Positions 15,374-23,462 of a DNA stretch of 64,000 bases are shown piece by piece. The position numbers were made by a program, and so were the translations under genes. Origin of the DNA: an uncultured Clostridia bacterium. Its GTDB lineage: Bacteria; Bacillota; Clostridia; CAKSNL01; HGM11501. The stretch is from positions 1 through 64,000 of the forward strand of contig CAKSNL010000005.1 in assembly GCA_934476235.1 (NCBI GenBank), given 5' to 3'. Below the pieces are notes generated by a model. It was not told where the DNA came from. It was given only the letters and a program-made list of their open reading frames with translations, and did not search any database. Each line of letters starts with the position of its first letter. Position 1 is the first letter of the stretch.

Positions 15374-15709
15374 CAAAAAATGCGTAAATTGTACAAATTG
15401 ATATTCTTTAGAATAAAGTTGGTACGATATTATAGTAAAGCCGTAAAAAAGAGTGTTTTATATTATATCTTAATATTTTTATTAAGGTATAAAATGAGTT
15501 TGTAAGAAAACAATAATATGGAGAAAGGAGGCATTTTTAAAATCCAGAATATTGTCGGGCTGCATTTTTTTACATTTATTTCCGACATATATCATAAAAA
15601 ATTATACAAACTTAATAAAAAAATGTATTCCAATCATCGACAAAACACAATATAATATAATTACAAAATAAAACACGGCGCATGCGCCGAACAGGAGGTA
15701 AAAAAACAT
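15374..15709. promoter_or_regulatory. Regulatory gap upstream of mglB
   Basis: This AT-rich 336-nt gap holds a 12-bp palindrome ATTCTTTAGAAT at 15403-15414 (possible operator) and overlapping TATAAT boxes at 15651-15661 that are the best -10 candidates for mglB, although no good -35 is visible. An AAAGGAGG at 15524-15531 has no convincing gene after it. AACAGGAGG lies 9 nt before the mglB start. Confidence 0.4.
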
Positions 15710-16771
15710 ATGAAAAAATTACTTGCGGTTTTAATGTCGGTACTTCTCATTTTAAGCCTTGCGGCTTGCAGCGGAGGCGATTCGTCAGGCGGCGAGGTAT
15801 CTGTATTTTATTACACCTACTCTGATACCTATATTTCGAGCGTACGTTCCGCGATGGACAAGCTTTTGAAGGAAAACGGCATAAGCTATAACAATTACGA
15901 TGCAAACGGAAACCAGACGACGCAGACAGAGCAGGTTACAACGGCTATCGCAAAGGGCTCCAAGCTTTTGATAGTAAACGTTGTTGACACGGGCTCGAAC
16001 GACGCTGCACAGAACATTATAGATATGGCAAAGGCTAAGGATATTCCGGTAATCTTCTTCAACCGCTCGGTTGAACAGTCCGTTGTTGAAAGCTATGACA
16101 AGTGCGTATTCGTAGGAACAGACTACGAAATGGCAGGTCACATGCAGGGCGAAATGATCGGAAAATATCTGCTTGAAAATTACGATCAGTATGACTTAAA
16201 CGGCGACGGCAAGATAAGCTATGTAATGTTTAAAGGTCAGGAAGGCAACATGGAAGCAATCGCACGTACACAGTACGGCGTTGAGGACTGCGACAAGATA
16301 TTAAAGGAAGCGGGCAAGAGCGAGCTTTCGTTCTACGATCCGTCCAACTCCAATAAGTACCTTGTTGACCAGAACGGTCAGTGGTCTTCCGCAGCGGCGA
16401 CGGACTATATGAGCACGATCCTGGCTCAGTACAGCGAAGCCAACAAAAATATGGTAGAGCTTGTTATAGCAAATAACGACGAGATGGCGCTTGGCGCAAT
16501 TTCGGGACTCCAGAACGCAGGCTACAACACCGGCGAGGGCAAAACGATTCCTGTATTCGGAGTTGACGCGACAGACGCTGCCAAGGAAGCTATCGGCAAG
16601 GGCACAATGGCAGGAACCATTAAGCAGGACGCCGACGGTATGGCAAATGCAATCATCACCATCACAAAGAATTTTGAAGCGGGAACGGATAAGCTTTCGG
16701 GTGTTGACGGAACGGTCGGCACATGGAGAGTAAACATTCCTTACGCTGAATACACCGGCGAAGCGAAATAA
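15710..16771 (+). CDS. mglB: Galactose/glucose-type sugar ABC transporter, substrate-binding lipoprotein
   Basis: The 353-residue protein starts with a lipoprotein signal peptide (lipobox LAAC, Cys20). DLNGDGKIS near residue 162 is the calcium loop of MglB, and the sugar-contact segments FFNRS, EAIART, VIANNDEMALGA and VFGVDATDA align with E. coli MglB. From memory, the positions of His152 and Asp154 of E. coli MglB appear here as Asn and Glu, so the sugar range may differ from galactose. Anchored outside the membrane, it delivers the sugar to MglC. First gene of mglBAC. Confidence 0.9.
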   Translation: MKKLLAVLMSVLLILSLAACSGGDSSGGEVSVFYYTYSDTYISSVRSAMDKLLKENGISYNNYDANGNQTTQTEQVTTAIAKGSKLLIVNVVDTGSNDAAQNIIDMAKAKDIPVIFFNRSVEQSVVESYDKCVFVGTDYEMAGHMQGEMIGKYLLENYDQYDLNGDGKISYVMFKGQEGNMEAIARTQYGVEDCDKILKEAGKSELSFYDPSNSNKYLVDQNGQWSSAAATDYMSTILAQYSEANKNMVELVIANNDEMALGAISGLQNAGYNTGEGKTIPVFGVDATDAAKEAIGKGTMAGTIKQDADGMANAIITITKNFEAGTDKLSGVDGTVGTWRVNIPYAEYTGEAK

Positions 16772-16777
16772 TAAAAT

Positions 16778-16819
16778 AAAGGGGCTGCTTTAATGCACGC
16801 TTATAAGGCAGCCCCTTTT
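16778..16819 (+). terminator. Intergenic hairpin between mglB and mglA (attenuator or mRNA stabiliser)
   Basis: AAAGGGGCTGC (16778-16788) pairs with GCAGCCCCTTT (16809-16819), with a 20-nt loop and a short T run. It probably lets part of the transcripts end or be protected after mglB, giving more binding protein than transporter, a common device in importer operons. Confidence 0.65.
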
Positions 16820-16849
16820 AACGCGAAAAAAAGACGGAGGGATAGGTTT

Positions 16850-18358
16850 ATGGGCGGAAACAGCAATGTACTTCTCAGAATGGAAAATATAGAAAAAGCC
16901 TTTCCGGGAGTCAAGGCACTTGACAAAGTAAGCCTTGAGGTAAAAGCCGGCAGCGTCCACGCACTTATGGGCGAAAACGGAGCCGGAAAATCCACGCTGA
17001 TGAAATGCCTGTTCGGCGTCTATAAAAAGGATAGCGGAAGCATATACTTAGATGGCGAAGAGGTTGAATTTAAAAATTCCAAGGAGGCGCTGGAGCACGG
17101 AGTTGCGATGGTGCATCAGGAATTAAATCAGGCGTTGAAGCGCAACGTAATGGATAATATGTGGCTCGGTCGCTTCCCGACCGTGGCAAAAGGTATTCCC
17201 ATTACGAGCGAGCGAAAGATGTATAAGGCAACCAAGGATATTTTTGACGAGCTCGGAATTGATGTCAACCCGACAACGGTGATGAGCAAAATGCCTGTTT
17301 CGCAGCGTCAGATGGTGGAAATCGCCAAGGCGGTTTCCTATAATTCGAAGGTCATTGTTTTTGATGAGCCGACCTCATCTCTGACGGAGGAAGAGGTCGA
17401 GCATCTTTTTAGGATAATCAACATGTTAAAAAGCCGCGGCTGCGCTATAATTTATATATCTCACAAGATGGCTGAAATATTAAGGATTTCGGACGAAGTG
17501 ACGATAATGCGCGACGGCAAAAAGATCGAGACCAAGGATGCAAAAGACCTTACGATGGACGAGATCATAAGGCTCATGGTAGGACGTGAGCTTACCAACA
17601 GATATCCCGAAAAAACCAACGAGATAGGCGATGTTCTTTTGGAGGTTAATAGTCTCTCGGCAAGATATTCGCGTCTTCGCAACGTATCGTTCAAAGCGCG
17701 TAAGGGCGAGATAATAGGCGTTGCGGGGCTTGACGGTTCGGGAAGGACGGAGCTTCTTGAAAACCTTTTCGGAGTGGCGACAAAGGATTCCGGGACGATT
17801 ATGATGAACGGAAAAGAAATAAAGAACCGCTCGGCGAGAGAATCCATTAAAAACGGATTTGCACTGCTCACGGAGGAGCGCCGCGCGACAGGAATTTTCG
17901 GAATATTGAATATCCGCGAAAACGCAACGATTTCAAGCCTTGATAAATGTAAGGCAGGACCTTTCTTATCAAAGACAAAAATGAAGAAAAACACCCAGTG
18001 GTGTATCGACTCCATGAGGGTCAAGACTCCGGATCAGGAAACGAAGATACGCTCGCTTTCGGGCGGTAACCAGCAGAAGGTCATCTTAGGGCGCTGGCTT
18101 TTAACGGATCCCACGGTGCTGCTTTTGGACGAGCCGACCAGAGGAATTGACGTTGGTGCGAAATACGAGATTTATCAGCTTATTATTGACCTTGCTTCAA
18201 AGGGCAAGACCGTTATCATGGTGTCATCCGAGATGCCGGAGCTTTTGGGCGTCTGCGACAGAATACTTGTAATGTCCGGAGGTCGTCTCGCGGGCGAGGT
18301 TGATGCCGATAAGACTACACAGGAAGAAATAATGGCGCTGGCAGCGAAATTTGCTTAA
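16850..18358 (+). CDS. mglA: Sugar ABC transporter, duplicated ATP-binding protein
   Basis: The 502-residue protein has two ABC domains. The first has Walker A GENGAGKST (near residue 44) and Walker B VIVFDEPTSS; the second has the degenerate P-loop GLDGSGRTE (near 302) and the signature LSGGNQQKV, exactly as in MglA/RbsA/XylG. It drives sugar import through MglC. ATG 16850 is used because GGAGGG precedes it; an upstream in-frame ATG lies within the hairpin. Confidence 0.93.
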   Translation: MGGNSNVLLRMENIEKAFPGVKALDKVSLEVKAGSVHALMGENGAGKSTLMKCLFGVYKKDSGSIYLDGEEVEFKNSKEALEHGVAMVHQELNQALKRNVMDNMWLGRFPTVAKGIPITSERKMYKATKDIFDELGIDVNPTTVMSKMPVSQRQMVEIAKAVSYNSKVIVFDEPTSSLTEEEVEHLFRIINMLKSRGCAIIYISHKMAEILRISDEVTIMRDGKKIETKDAKDLTMDEIIRLMVGRELTNRYPEKTNEIGDVLLEVNSLSARYSRLRNVSFKARKGEIIGVAGLDGSGRTELLENLFGVATKDSGTIMMNGKEIKNRSARESIKNGFALLTEERRATGIFGILNIRENATISSLDKCKAGPFLSKTKMKKNTQWCIDSMRVKTPDQETKIRSLSGGNQQKVILGRWLLTDPTVLLLDEPTRGIDVGAKYEIYQLIIDLASKGKTVIMVSSEMPELLGVCDRILVMSGGRLAGEVDADKTTQEEIMALAAKFA

Positions 18359-18386
18359 AGCATTATAAGGATCGGAGGAATAAAAT

Positions 18387-19472
18387 ATGTCTGAAATTAC
18401 CGTAAAAAAGACTAAGGGCATTTCCGGACGCATTGAGAACTTTAAGGCGATGAGCCCTCAGGATAAAAGAAGAACAATTACGGACTTGATTTTTAATAAC
18501 GCAATGTATATAATAATAGCAGTGGCAATTATATTTATTGCGGCAAAGGTTCCGGCGTTTTTGTCGGTATCGTCAATAATCAATATCATATCGCTTACGG
18601 CAGCAAAGCTTCCCATAGCGCTCGGTATTGCCGGTGCGATAGTTCTTACGGGAACCGATATATCTGCGGGACGTGCGGTGGGCTTAACCGCCTGTATCGC
18701 CGCGTCGCTCTTGCAGATTGTGAACTATTCCAATAAAATGTTTCCCAGCCTCGGAGTTATGCCCTTATGGCTTGTGCTTCTTGCGGTTATCGCGGTCGGT
18801 GCTCTTATCGGACTTGTAAACGGATTTTTCGTTGCAAAGTTTAAGCTTCATCCCTTTATCGTAACGCTTTCGACACAGCTTATCGTTTTCGGTATCGTGC
18901 TTATGTATCTTATGATCGGCACGAATAACGGTCAGACACTGTCGGGACTTGACCCGTCTTACACGAACTTTGTAAAGGGCACGCTCTTTACAATAGGAGG
19001 CGTTGCCGTTCCCAAGTACGTGCTCTATTCTGCAATACTTACGGCTATCATGTGGGTCATCTGGAACAAGACAAAGTTCGGCAAAAATATGTTTGCGGTC
19101 GGCTCTAACGAGGAGGCGGCGAACGTATCGGGTGTTAACGTTTTCTGGACAATCATAATGGTGTTCGTTTTAGCCGGAGCTATGTACGGTATCACCGGAT
19201 TTATAGAGGGCGCAAGAATTGCGTCGTGCTCCGCCAATACCGGTCTTAACTATGAGTCGGACGCGATTGCGGCGTGCGTTATCGGCGGCGTATCGTTTGT
19301 CGGCGGTACAGGTAAAATAAGCGGAATCGTAACGGGAGTATTGCTCCTTCAGATTATTTTCGTCGGACTTAACTTCCTTTCGGTTGACGTTAACATGCTC
19401 TATGTAATCAAAGGTCTCATCATCTTGGTTGCATGCGCTATCGATATGAGAAAATATCTTGCAAGAAAATAA
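18387..19472 (+). CDS. mglC: Sugar ABC transporter permease
   Basis: The 361-residue protein has about eight to ten hydrophobic membrane segments and the BPD_transp_2 pattern (LTGTDISAGRAVGL, KLHPFIVTLST, TKFGKNMFAVGSNEEAA, GGVSFVGGTG). It forms the membrane channel for the MglAB importer. An AAGGATCGGAGG site precedes the ATG, and the gene follows mglA by 28 nt in the same operon. Confidence 0.92.
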   Translation: MSEITVKKTKGISGRIENFKAMSPQDKRRTITDLIFNNAMYIIIAVAIIFIAAKVPAFLSVSSIINIISLTAAKLPIALGIAGAIVLTGTDISAGRAVGLTACIAASLLQIVNYSNKMFPSLGVMPLWLVLLAVIAVGALIGLVNGFFVAKFKLHPFIVTLSTQLIVFGIVLMYLMIGTNNGQTLSGLDPSYTNFVKGTLFTIGGVAVPKYVLYSAILTAIMWVIWNKTKFGKNMFAVGSNEEAANVSGVNVFWTIIMVFVLAGAMYGITGFIEGARIASCSANTGLNYESDAIAACVIGGVSFVGGTGKISGIVTGVLLLQIIFVGLNFLSVDVNMLYVIKGLIILVACAIDMRKYLARK

Positions 19473-19478
19473 GGGTTT

Positions 19479-19829
19479 ATGGAAGAGAAAGAGATAAAAA
19501 AGACAGGCGGGCTTTACGCAAAGGTGAATATGAGTGTAAAGTCGGCAAATATCATGGTCACGGTTCTTATAATAGTTTTGATTGCCGTTACGCTCTTTAT
19601 AGTTGCGCATGGCGGATTCAAGATAAAATATGACTCGGACGGCGGTTCGTTTATTCCCGAGGTAACGGCGATGCATTCTGACAAGTTGGAAGAGCCCGAG
19701 GCTCCGAAAAAAGAGGGATACGAATTTACGGGCTGGTACCGTGACAGAGCGCTTACCCAAAAGTGGAATTTTGAAACCGACACGGTGAGCGAAAGTATGA
19801 CGCTTTACGCCGGATGGCGCGAAAAATAG
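19479..19829 (+). CDS. Single-pass membrane protein with an InlB B-repeat domain
   Basis: The 116-residue protein has a cytoplasmic N terminus (1-22), one strong membrane helix (about 25-44, MVTVLIIVLIAVTLFIVA) and an outside domain ending with EFTGWYRDRALTQKW...TLYAGW, the Listeria-Bacteroides (InlB B) repeat. It starts 7 nt after mglC and ends at the operon terminator, so it is the fourth gene of the importer operon. The repeat is usually found in large surface proteins; as a lone unit tied to a transporter its role is unknown. Carbohydrate or envelope contact is a guess. Confidence 0.75.
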   Translation: MEEKEIKKTGGLYAKVNMSVKSANIMVTVLIIVLIAVTLFIVAHGGFKIKYDSDGGSFIPEVTAMHSDKLEEPEAPKKEGYEFTGWYRDRALTQKWNFETDTVSESMTLYAGWREK

Positions 19830-19870
19830 AAAAACACTCTGGGTCTTATTTTAGACTCAGAGCGTTTTTC
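19830..19870 (+). terminator. Terminator of the mglBAC operon
   Basis: ACACTCTGGGTCT and AGACTCAGAGCG form a long stem with a TATTTT loop, followed by TTTTT, directly after the InlB-repeat gene stop. Confidence 0.85.
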
Positions 19871-19898
19871 CGCAGTAAAAGGAAAGGAGGTTTTGTGC

Positions 19899-21491
19899 TT
19901 GAGATACAGTGTAATGCTGGTTGAGGGAAGCGCATATTTAAGGCGTGCCTTTTTGGAAGAGGTCAGCCGTAATTCGGAAGGATTTGAATTCATCGGCGTT
20001 GCCGAAAACAGGGCGGAGGCGCTTGAAAAGGTTGAATTTTCGGAGCCTGACATTATTGTCGCGGACCTTGGCAGTTCATATGAAGCAGCGCTGGACTTTG
20101 CAGCTGAGGTGAGAAAGATAAGACCTTCGGCAAAGGTCGTCATAATAGGTGACAGAAACGGCAGCTATTCCGAACATACCTCGCGGAACATTATCGCTTT
20201 TTTGAAAAAACCTGTATCACCCGAGAGGCTTTCGCGCGTACTCGGCGACATAAAAAATTACCTTGACGAAAAGATAAACGGAATTTTAAAGGTAGTCACG
20301 GACGGTGCAGAGGAGATAAGAAGGCTTTACTTAAGCGAGTTTTTGCTTCCCCTTATGCTCGGAAGCTCCGAGAAAATGCCGGATGAGGCACACCTTGTAA
20401 GGCGGGCAAAGGAGCTTGCGATAATACCGTTCGATACCGAAAAGCTGAGGCTTTGCGTGACGGTCACAAAGTTTTCCGACCAGGGCGGAGGGTCGTGCAC
20501 GGCGCCGATGCATGTGAGCTTTATAAACGGAATAATATCAAAATATATGCACTGTACGACTCTCTTTTTATACGGACGGGCAGTGACCTTGATTGCGGTT
20601 GAGGGAGGAGAACTCTCAAACGCACTGGAGCTTCCTTTAAGAGAGCTTGTGCAGAATGCCGACCGTATATTGGGGCACAAGTGCACAGTCGGTGTCAGCC
20701 GTGAGTTTAGTGCATTTTCCGGCTGCCCCGAGGCGTATTTTCAAGCGGTGACCGCAAGAAGATACACGTCTGACGGTTCAGGTCCCGTCAGATTCATTGA
20801 CGACCAGGAGAGCAAAAAGACACCGGCACTTGACCAGGTGGAAAAGAACGTGTTAAAGCTTGAGCAGCTTTTGAAGGTCGGAAATATTGAGGTACTTACA
20901 GAATTTATAAATTCGCTTTACGAGACCAACACACCCGAAAACGCGGACCTTATGATCGTTCAGATCATCGCGGCGATATATGAGATAGTGAGCAGCGTGG
21001 CTGATAAAAATGACGTGTTAAAGCTTGTGGCGTCCAACCCTATATTTGCAAGGATAACTTCATGCAGCAGCGAAAATGTGATGAAGCAGGAGCTTATCAC
21101 GCTTTGCAACAGCGCAAAGGAGCTTATTTCACACTCGCAGAAAAGAGATTCTGAGATTCTTTGCGACAAGGTTATAGATATTATCGACAAACGATATGCC
21201 GATGAGGAGCTTTCGCTCACGTCGGTGAGCAATGAGCTTTCCGTCAGCCCGAATTACTTAAGCGCGCTGATAAAGAAAACAAAGCGCAAAAATTTCATCA
21301 CGCTTGTGACCGAGCGCCGCATGAAGGCGGCGTACGATATGCTGGTATGCTCCAACATGAAGGTGACGGAGGTATCGGAAAAATGCGGATATAACGATTA
21401 TCACTATTTCAGCGGGTGCTTCAAAAAGTTTTACGGTCAGCCGCCAAATCAGATAAGAAAAAGCCGTTTTCAGGAGCAAAAAAACACTTGA
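19899..21491 (+). CDS. AraC-type response regulator (YesN-like) with degenerate receiver
   Basis: The 530-residue protein has a receiver domain (1-120): the phosphoacceptor candidate is the Asp in IIVADLGSS and the Lys in AFLKKPVS, but the paired acidic residues normally near the N terminus read LVEGS, so one is missing. A middle helical region (about 130-410) is followed by a double AraC HTH (SVSPNYLSALIKKTK and KCGYNDYHYFSGCFKK). No histidine kinase is adjacent. TTG at 19899 is preferred since AGGAGG is 8 nt upstream; another TTG at 19893 is too close. Separated from mglBAC by a terminator. Confidence 0.8.
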   Translation: MRYSVMLVEGSAYLRRAFLEEVSRNSEGFEFIGVAENRAEALEKVEFSEPDIIVADLGSSYEAALDFAAEVRKIRPSAKVVIIGDRNGSYSEHTSRNIIAFLKKPVSPERLSRVLGDIKNYLDEKINGILKVVTDGAEEIRRLYLSEFLLPLMLGSSEKMPDEAHLVRRAKELAIIPFDTEKLRLCVTVTKFSDQGGGSCTAPMHVSFINGIISKYMHCTTLFLYGRAVTLIAVEGGELSNALELPLRELVQNADRILGHKCTVGVSREFSAFSGCPEAYFQAVTARRYTSDGSGPVRFIDDQESKKTPALDQVEKNVLKLEQLLKVGNIEVLTEFINSLYETNTPENADLMIVQIIAAIYEIVSSVADKNDVLKLVASNPIFARITSCSSENVMKQELITLCNSAKELISHSQKRDSEILCDKVIDIIDKRYADEELSLTSVSNELSVSPNYLSALIKKTKRKNFITLVTERRMKAAYDMLVCSNMKVTEVSEKCGYNDYHYFSGCFKKFYGQPPNQIRKSRFQEQKNT

Positions 21492-21515
21492 TTTTTTTAT
21501 AAAACGGGGTACAAT
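21488..21515 (+). promoter_or_regulatory. Promoter for trxA
   Basis: TTGATT (21488-21493), 16 nt and TACAAT (21510-21515) overlap the end of the response-regulator gene. Confidence 0.55.
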
Positions 21516-21535
21516 AAAGGTGAGAGGTGATTTAT

Positions 21536-21847
21536 ATGGAAATTACATTGACAGATGAAAATTTCGAGCAGGAGGTTTTAGAGTCCGATAAGCCCGTTTT
21601 AGTTGACTTCTGGGCGACATGGTGCGGACCGTGCATGATGCTTTCGCCGATAATTGAGGAAATTGCGGAAGAATATTCCGACTTTTTAAAGGTCGGCAAG
21701 GTAAACGTGGATGAGCAGCCCGTGACCTCGCTTGAATACAAGGTTTCGAGCATCCCGACGCTGATGCTTTTCAAGGACGGCAAGGTTGTGAAAAAATCAG
21801 TCGGATATATGGGAAAAGAAGACCTCATTAAAGAATTTGAACTGTAA
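21536..21847 (+). CDS. trxA: Thioredoxin
   Basis: The 103-residue protein is a complete thioredoxin: FWATWCGPC contains the WCGPC redox site, followed by KVNVDEQP and the cis-Pro in SSIPTL. It reduces protein disulfides in the cytoplasm using thioredoxin reductase. ATG 21536 has GAGAGGTGA upstream. Single-gene unit between its own promoter and a terminator. Confidence 0.95.
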   Translation: MEITLTDENFEQEVLESDKPVLVDFWATWCGPCMMLSPIIEEIAEEYSDFLKVGKVNVDEQPVTSLEYKVSSIPTLMLFKDGKVVKKSVGYMGKEDLIKEFEL

Positions 21848-21884
21848 AAATAAACCCGAAGGGAGAACCCTTCGGGTTTATTTT
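21847..21884. terminator. Bidirectional terminator between trxA and the MATE gene
   Basis: AAAATAAACCCGAAGGG, an AGAA loop and CCCTTCGGGTTTATTTT form a perfect A/T-flanked hairpin that overlaps the ends of both convergent genes. Confidence 0.92.
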
Positions 21885-23269
21885 GTTTTAAGAGCCTTGT
21901 TAAAGTCAAACCTAAGATAATAGATGAGCATCAGTATGGCGCAGGTCGCCCAGCCGACAGGATAGCTCATTCCTATCGGTATCAGCTCATTTGAGATATA
22001 GTTTGACATTATGTATAAATATATCTGGCGGACTACTATAAATGATAAAAGCATGATGAGCATCGGAGCCGTGCTCTTTCCGGCGCCGCGCAGTGCGGCG
22101 GCAAAGATCTGATTTACCGAACAGAAAATGTAAAACGGTGTGATAAGGTGAAGGAGTGTCGCCGCGGTGTCGACAATATCCGGATCTTTATTGAAGATCG
22201 AAGCCAGTCCCGGTGCAAATATCATAACAGGGATAATGATAAGAACCGTGCAGAAGGTGGACATAAGGTATGCAAAAAGCGCGCCCTTTTTTGCCCTCTT
22301 GGTGTCGCCGAGCCCTAAGTTCTGGCTGACAAAGGTGGAGCACGCCATGGCGAGCGACTGCACGGGAAGGAAGATAAACTGGTCTATCTTTGAATAGGTC
22401 GTCCATCCGCCGGTATTAACCGTCATGCTCCCGTCCGTTCCCGCGATATAAGCCTGTACGAACACGTTCGCGAACGCAGTCAGCGCCATCTGAAGGGCGG
22501 AGGGGATGCCGACGATCGCGATAAGCCGGAGCGTTTTTAAGTCGAGTCTGAGCTTTTTTACGCTCACTTTTACACATGAGCTTGTGTTTAATAAGACAGT
22601 CATTGTGAGCAGAGCGGAAATTATCTGCGCTATGACCGTTGCGAAGGCAACGCCCGAAACACCCATGCGGAATTTGAAAACAAAAAGAAAGTCAAGCGCC
22701 GTGTTTACCGCGGCGCAGACGATGAGAAAATACAAAGGTCTTTCCGAATCGCCGACGGCACGCATTATGCCCGCGCCCATGTTATAGAGCATAAGACCGG
22801 ATACTCCCGAAAAGTAGATGGTAAGATAGGCTTTTCCGGCATTGAACATCTCGCTGTAGCCTTCTCTTTGACTGTCTAACATAAGATCAAGCATCTGAGG
22901 CGCCAAAATAACGCCGGCTATTGTGAAAAGCGCGGATAAAATGACCGTGAGCATGATTGAGGTGTGCACGGCTTTTTCAACACCCTTTTTGTCTCCCGCA
23001 CCGAAATAGCGGGAAATGATTACTCCGGCTCCGCTTGCAAAGCCCGAAAAAAAGCCGATCAAAATATTTATTATGGGACCGATGCTTCCGACGGCGGCAT
23101 AGTCGCCGGCGATACCGGTCTGCCCGATAACATATGTATCTACCATATTATAAAGCTGCTGGAACAGGTTTCCGATCAGAAGCGGAACGGCAAAGGTTAA
23201 AAGGTTGCCGGTGATGGAGCCCTTTGTCATATCCTGTTCGCGGCTTTTTTTGCCGAAGATCGTTGACAT
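21878..23269 (-). CDS. MATE-family multidrug/Na+ antiporter
   Basis: The 463-residue protein has about twelve membrane segments in two MATE repeats; TKGSITGNLLTFAVPLLIGNLFQQLYNMVDT is the family N terminus and the second repeat starts near residue 235. Such exporters pump cationic drugs or metabolites using Na+ or H+. ATG 23269 is used because AGAGG lies 8 nt upstream; a TTG at 23287 is less good. Substrate unknown; it stands between trxA and the glycyl radical cluster, transcribed away from both promoters. Confidence 0.9.
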   Translation of the reverse strand: MSTIFGKKSREQDMTKGSITGNLLTFAVPLLIGNLFQQLYNMVDTYVIGQTGIAGDYAAVGSIGPIINILIGFFSGFASGAGVIISRYFGAGDKKGVEKAVHTSIMLTVILSALFTIAGVILAPQMLDLMLDSQREGYSEMFNAGKAYLTIYFSGVSGLMLYNMGAGIMRAVGDSERPLYFLIVCAAVNTALDFLFVFKFRMGVSGVAFATVIAQIISALLTMTVLLNTSSCVKVSVKKLRLDLKTLRLIAIVGIPSALQMALTAFANVFVQAYIAGTDGSMTVNTGGWTTYSKIDQFIFLPVQSLAMACSTFVSQNLGLGDTKRAKKGALFAYLMSTFCTVLIIIPVMIFAPGLASIFNKDPDIVDTAATLLHLITPFYIFCSVNQIFAAALRGAGKSTAPMLIMLLSFIVVRQIYLYIMSNYISNELIPIGMSYPVGWATCAILMLIYYLRFDFNKALKTK

Positions 23270-23402
23270 TAAAAGCGCCTCTTTCAAAATATCTGTAAAA
23301 CATATAAATTATAGCAGATTTTAAGACGTTTTGTCAATAAATTTATAAAGCGTAAAAAATAACAGAAAATCTTAAAAAAATACCATTTTACAATAAAATA
23401 CT

Positions 23403-23433
23403 AACATTAATGTTGATTTTTATATGCTAAAAT
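23403..23433 (+). promoter_or_regulatory. Putative promoter and operator of the glycyl radical enzyme operon
   Basis: A perfect 12-bp palindrome AACATTAATGTT (23403-23414) is followed by an extended -10 TGCTAAAAT (23425-23433) with no clear -35. The palindrome covers the -35 region, so a bound protein could control entry. Confidence 0.5.
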
Positions 23434-23462
23434 ACAAATAAATAAAAAAAGGGGGCTTTATA

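Noticed and set aside
15518..15655. 45-codon open frame in the mglB leader that contains AAAGGAGG inside it
   Set aside because: No ribosome-binding site before its ATG, low-complexity AT-rich product, and no family resemblance.
19479..21491. Response regulator as part of the mglBAC operon
   Set aside because: A strong terminator at 19830-19870 separates them.
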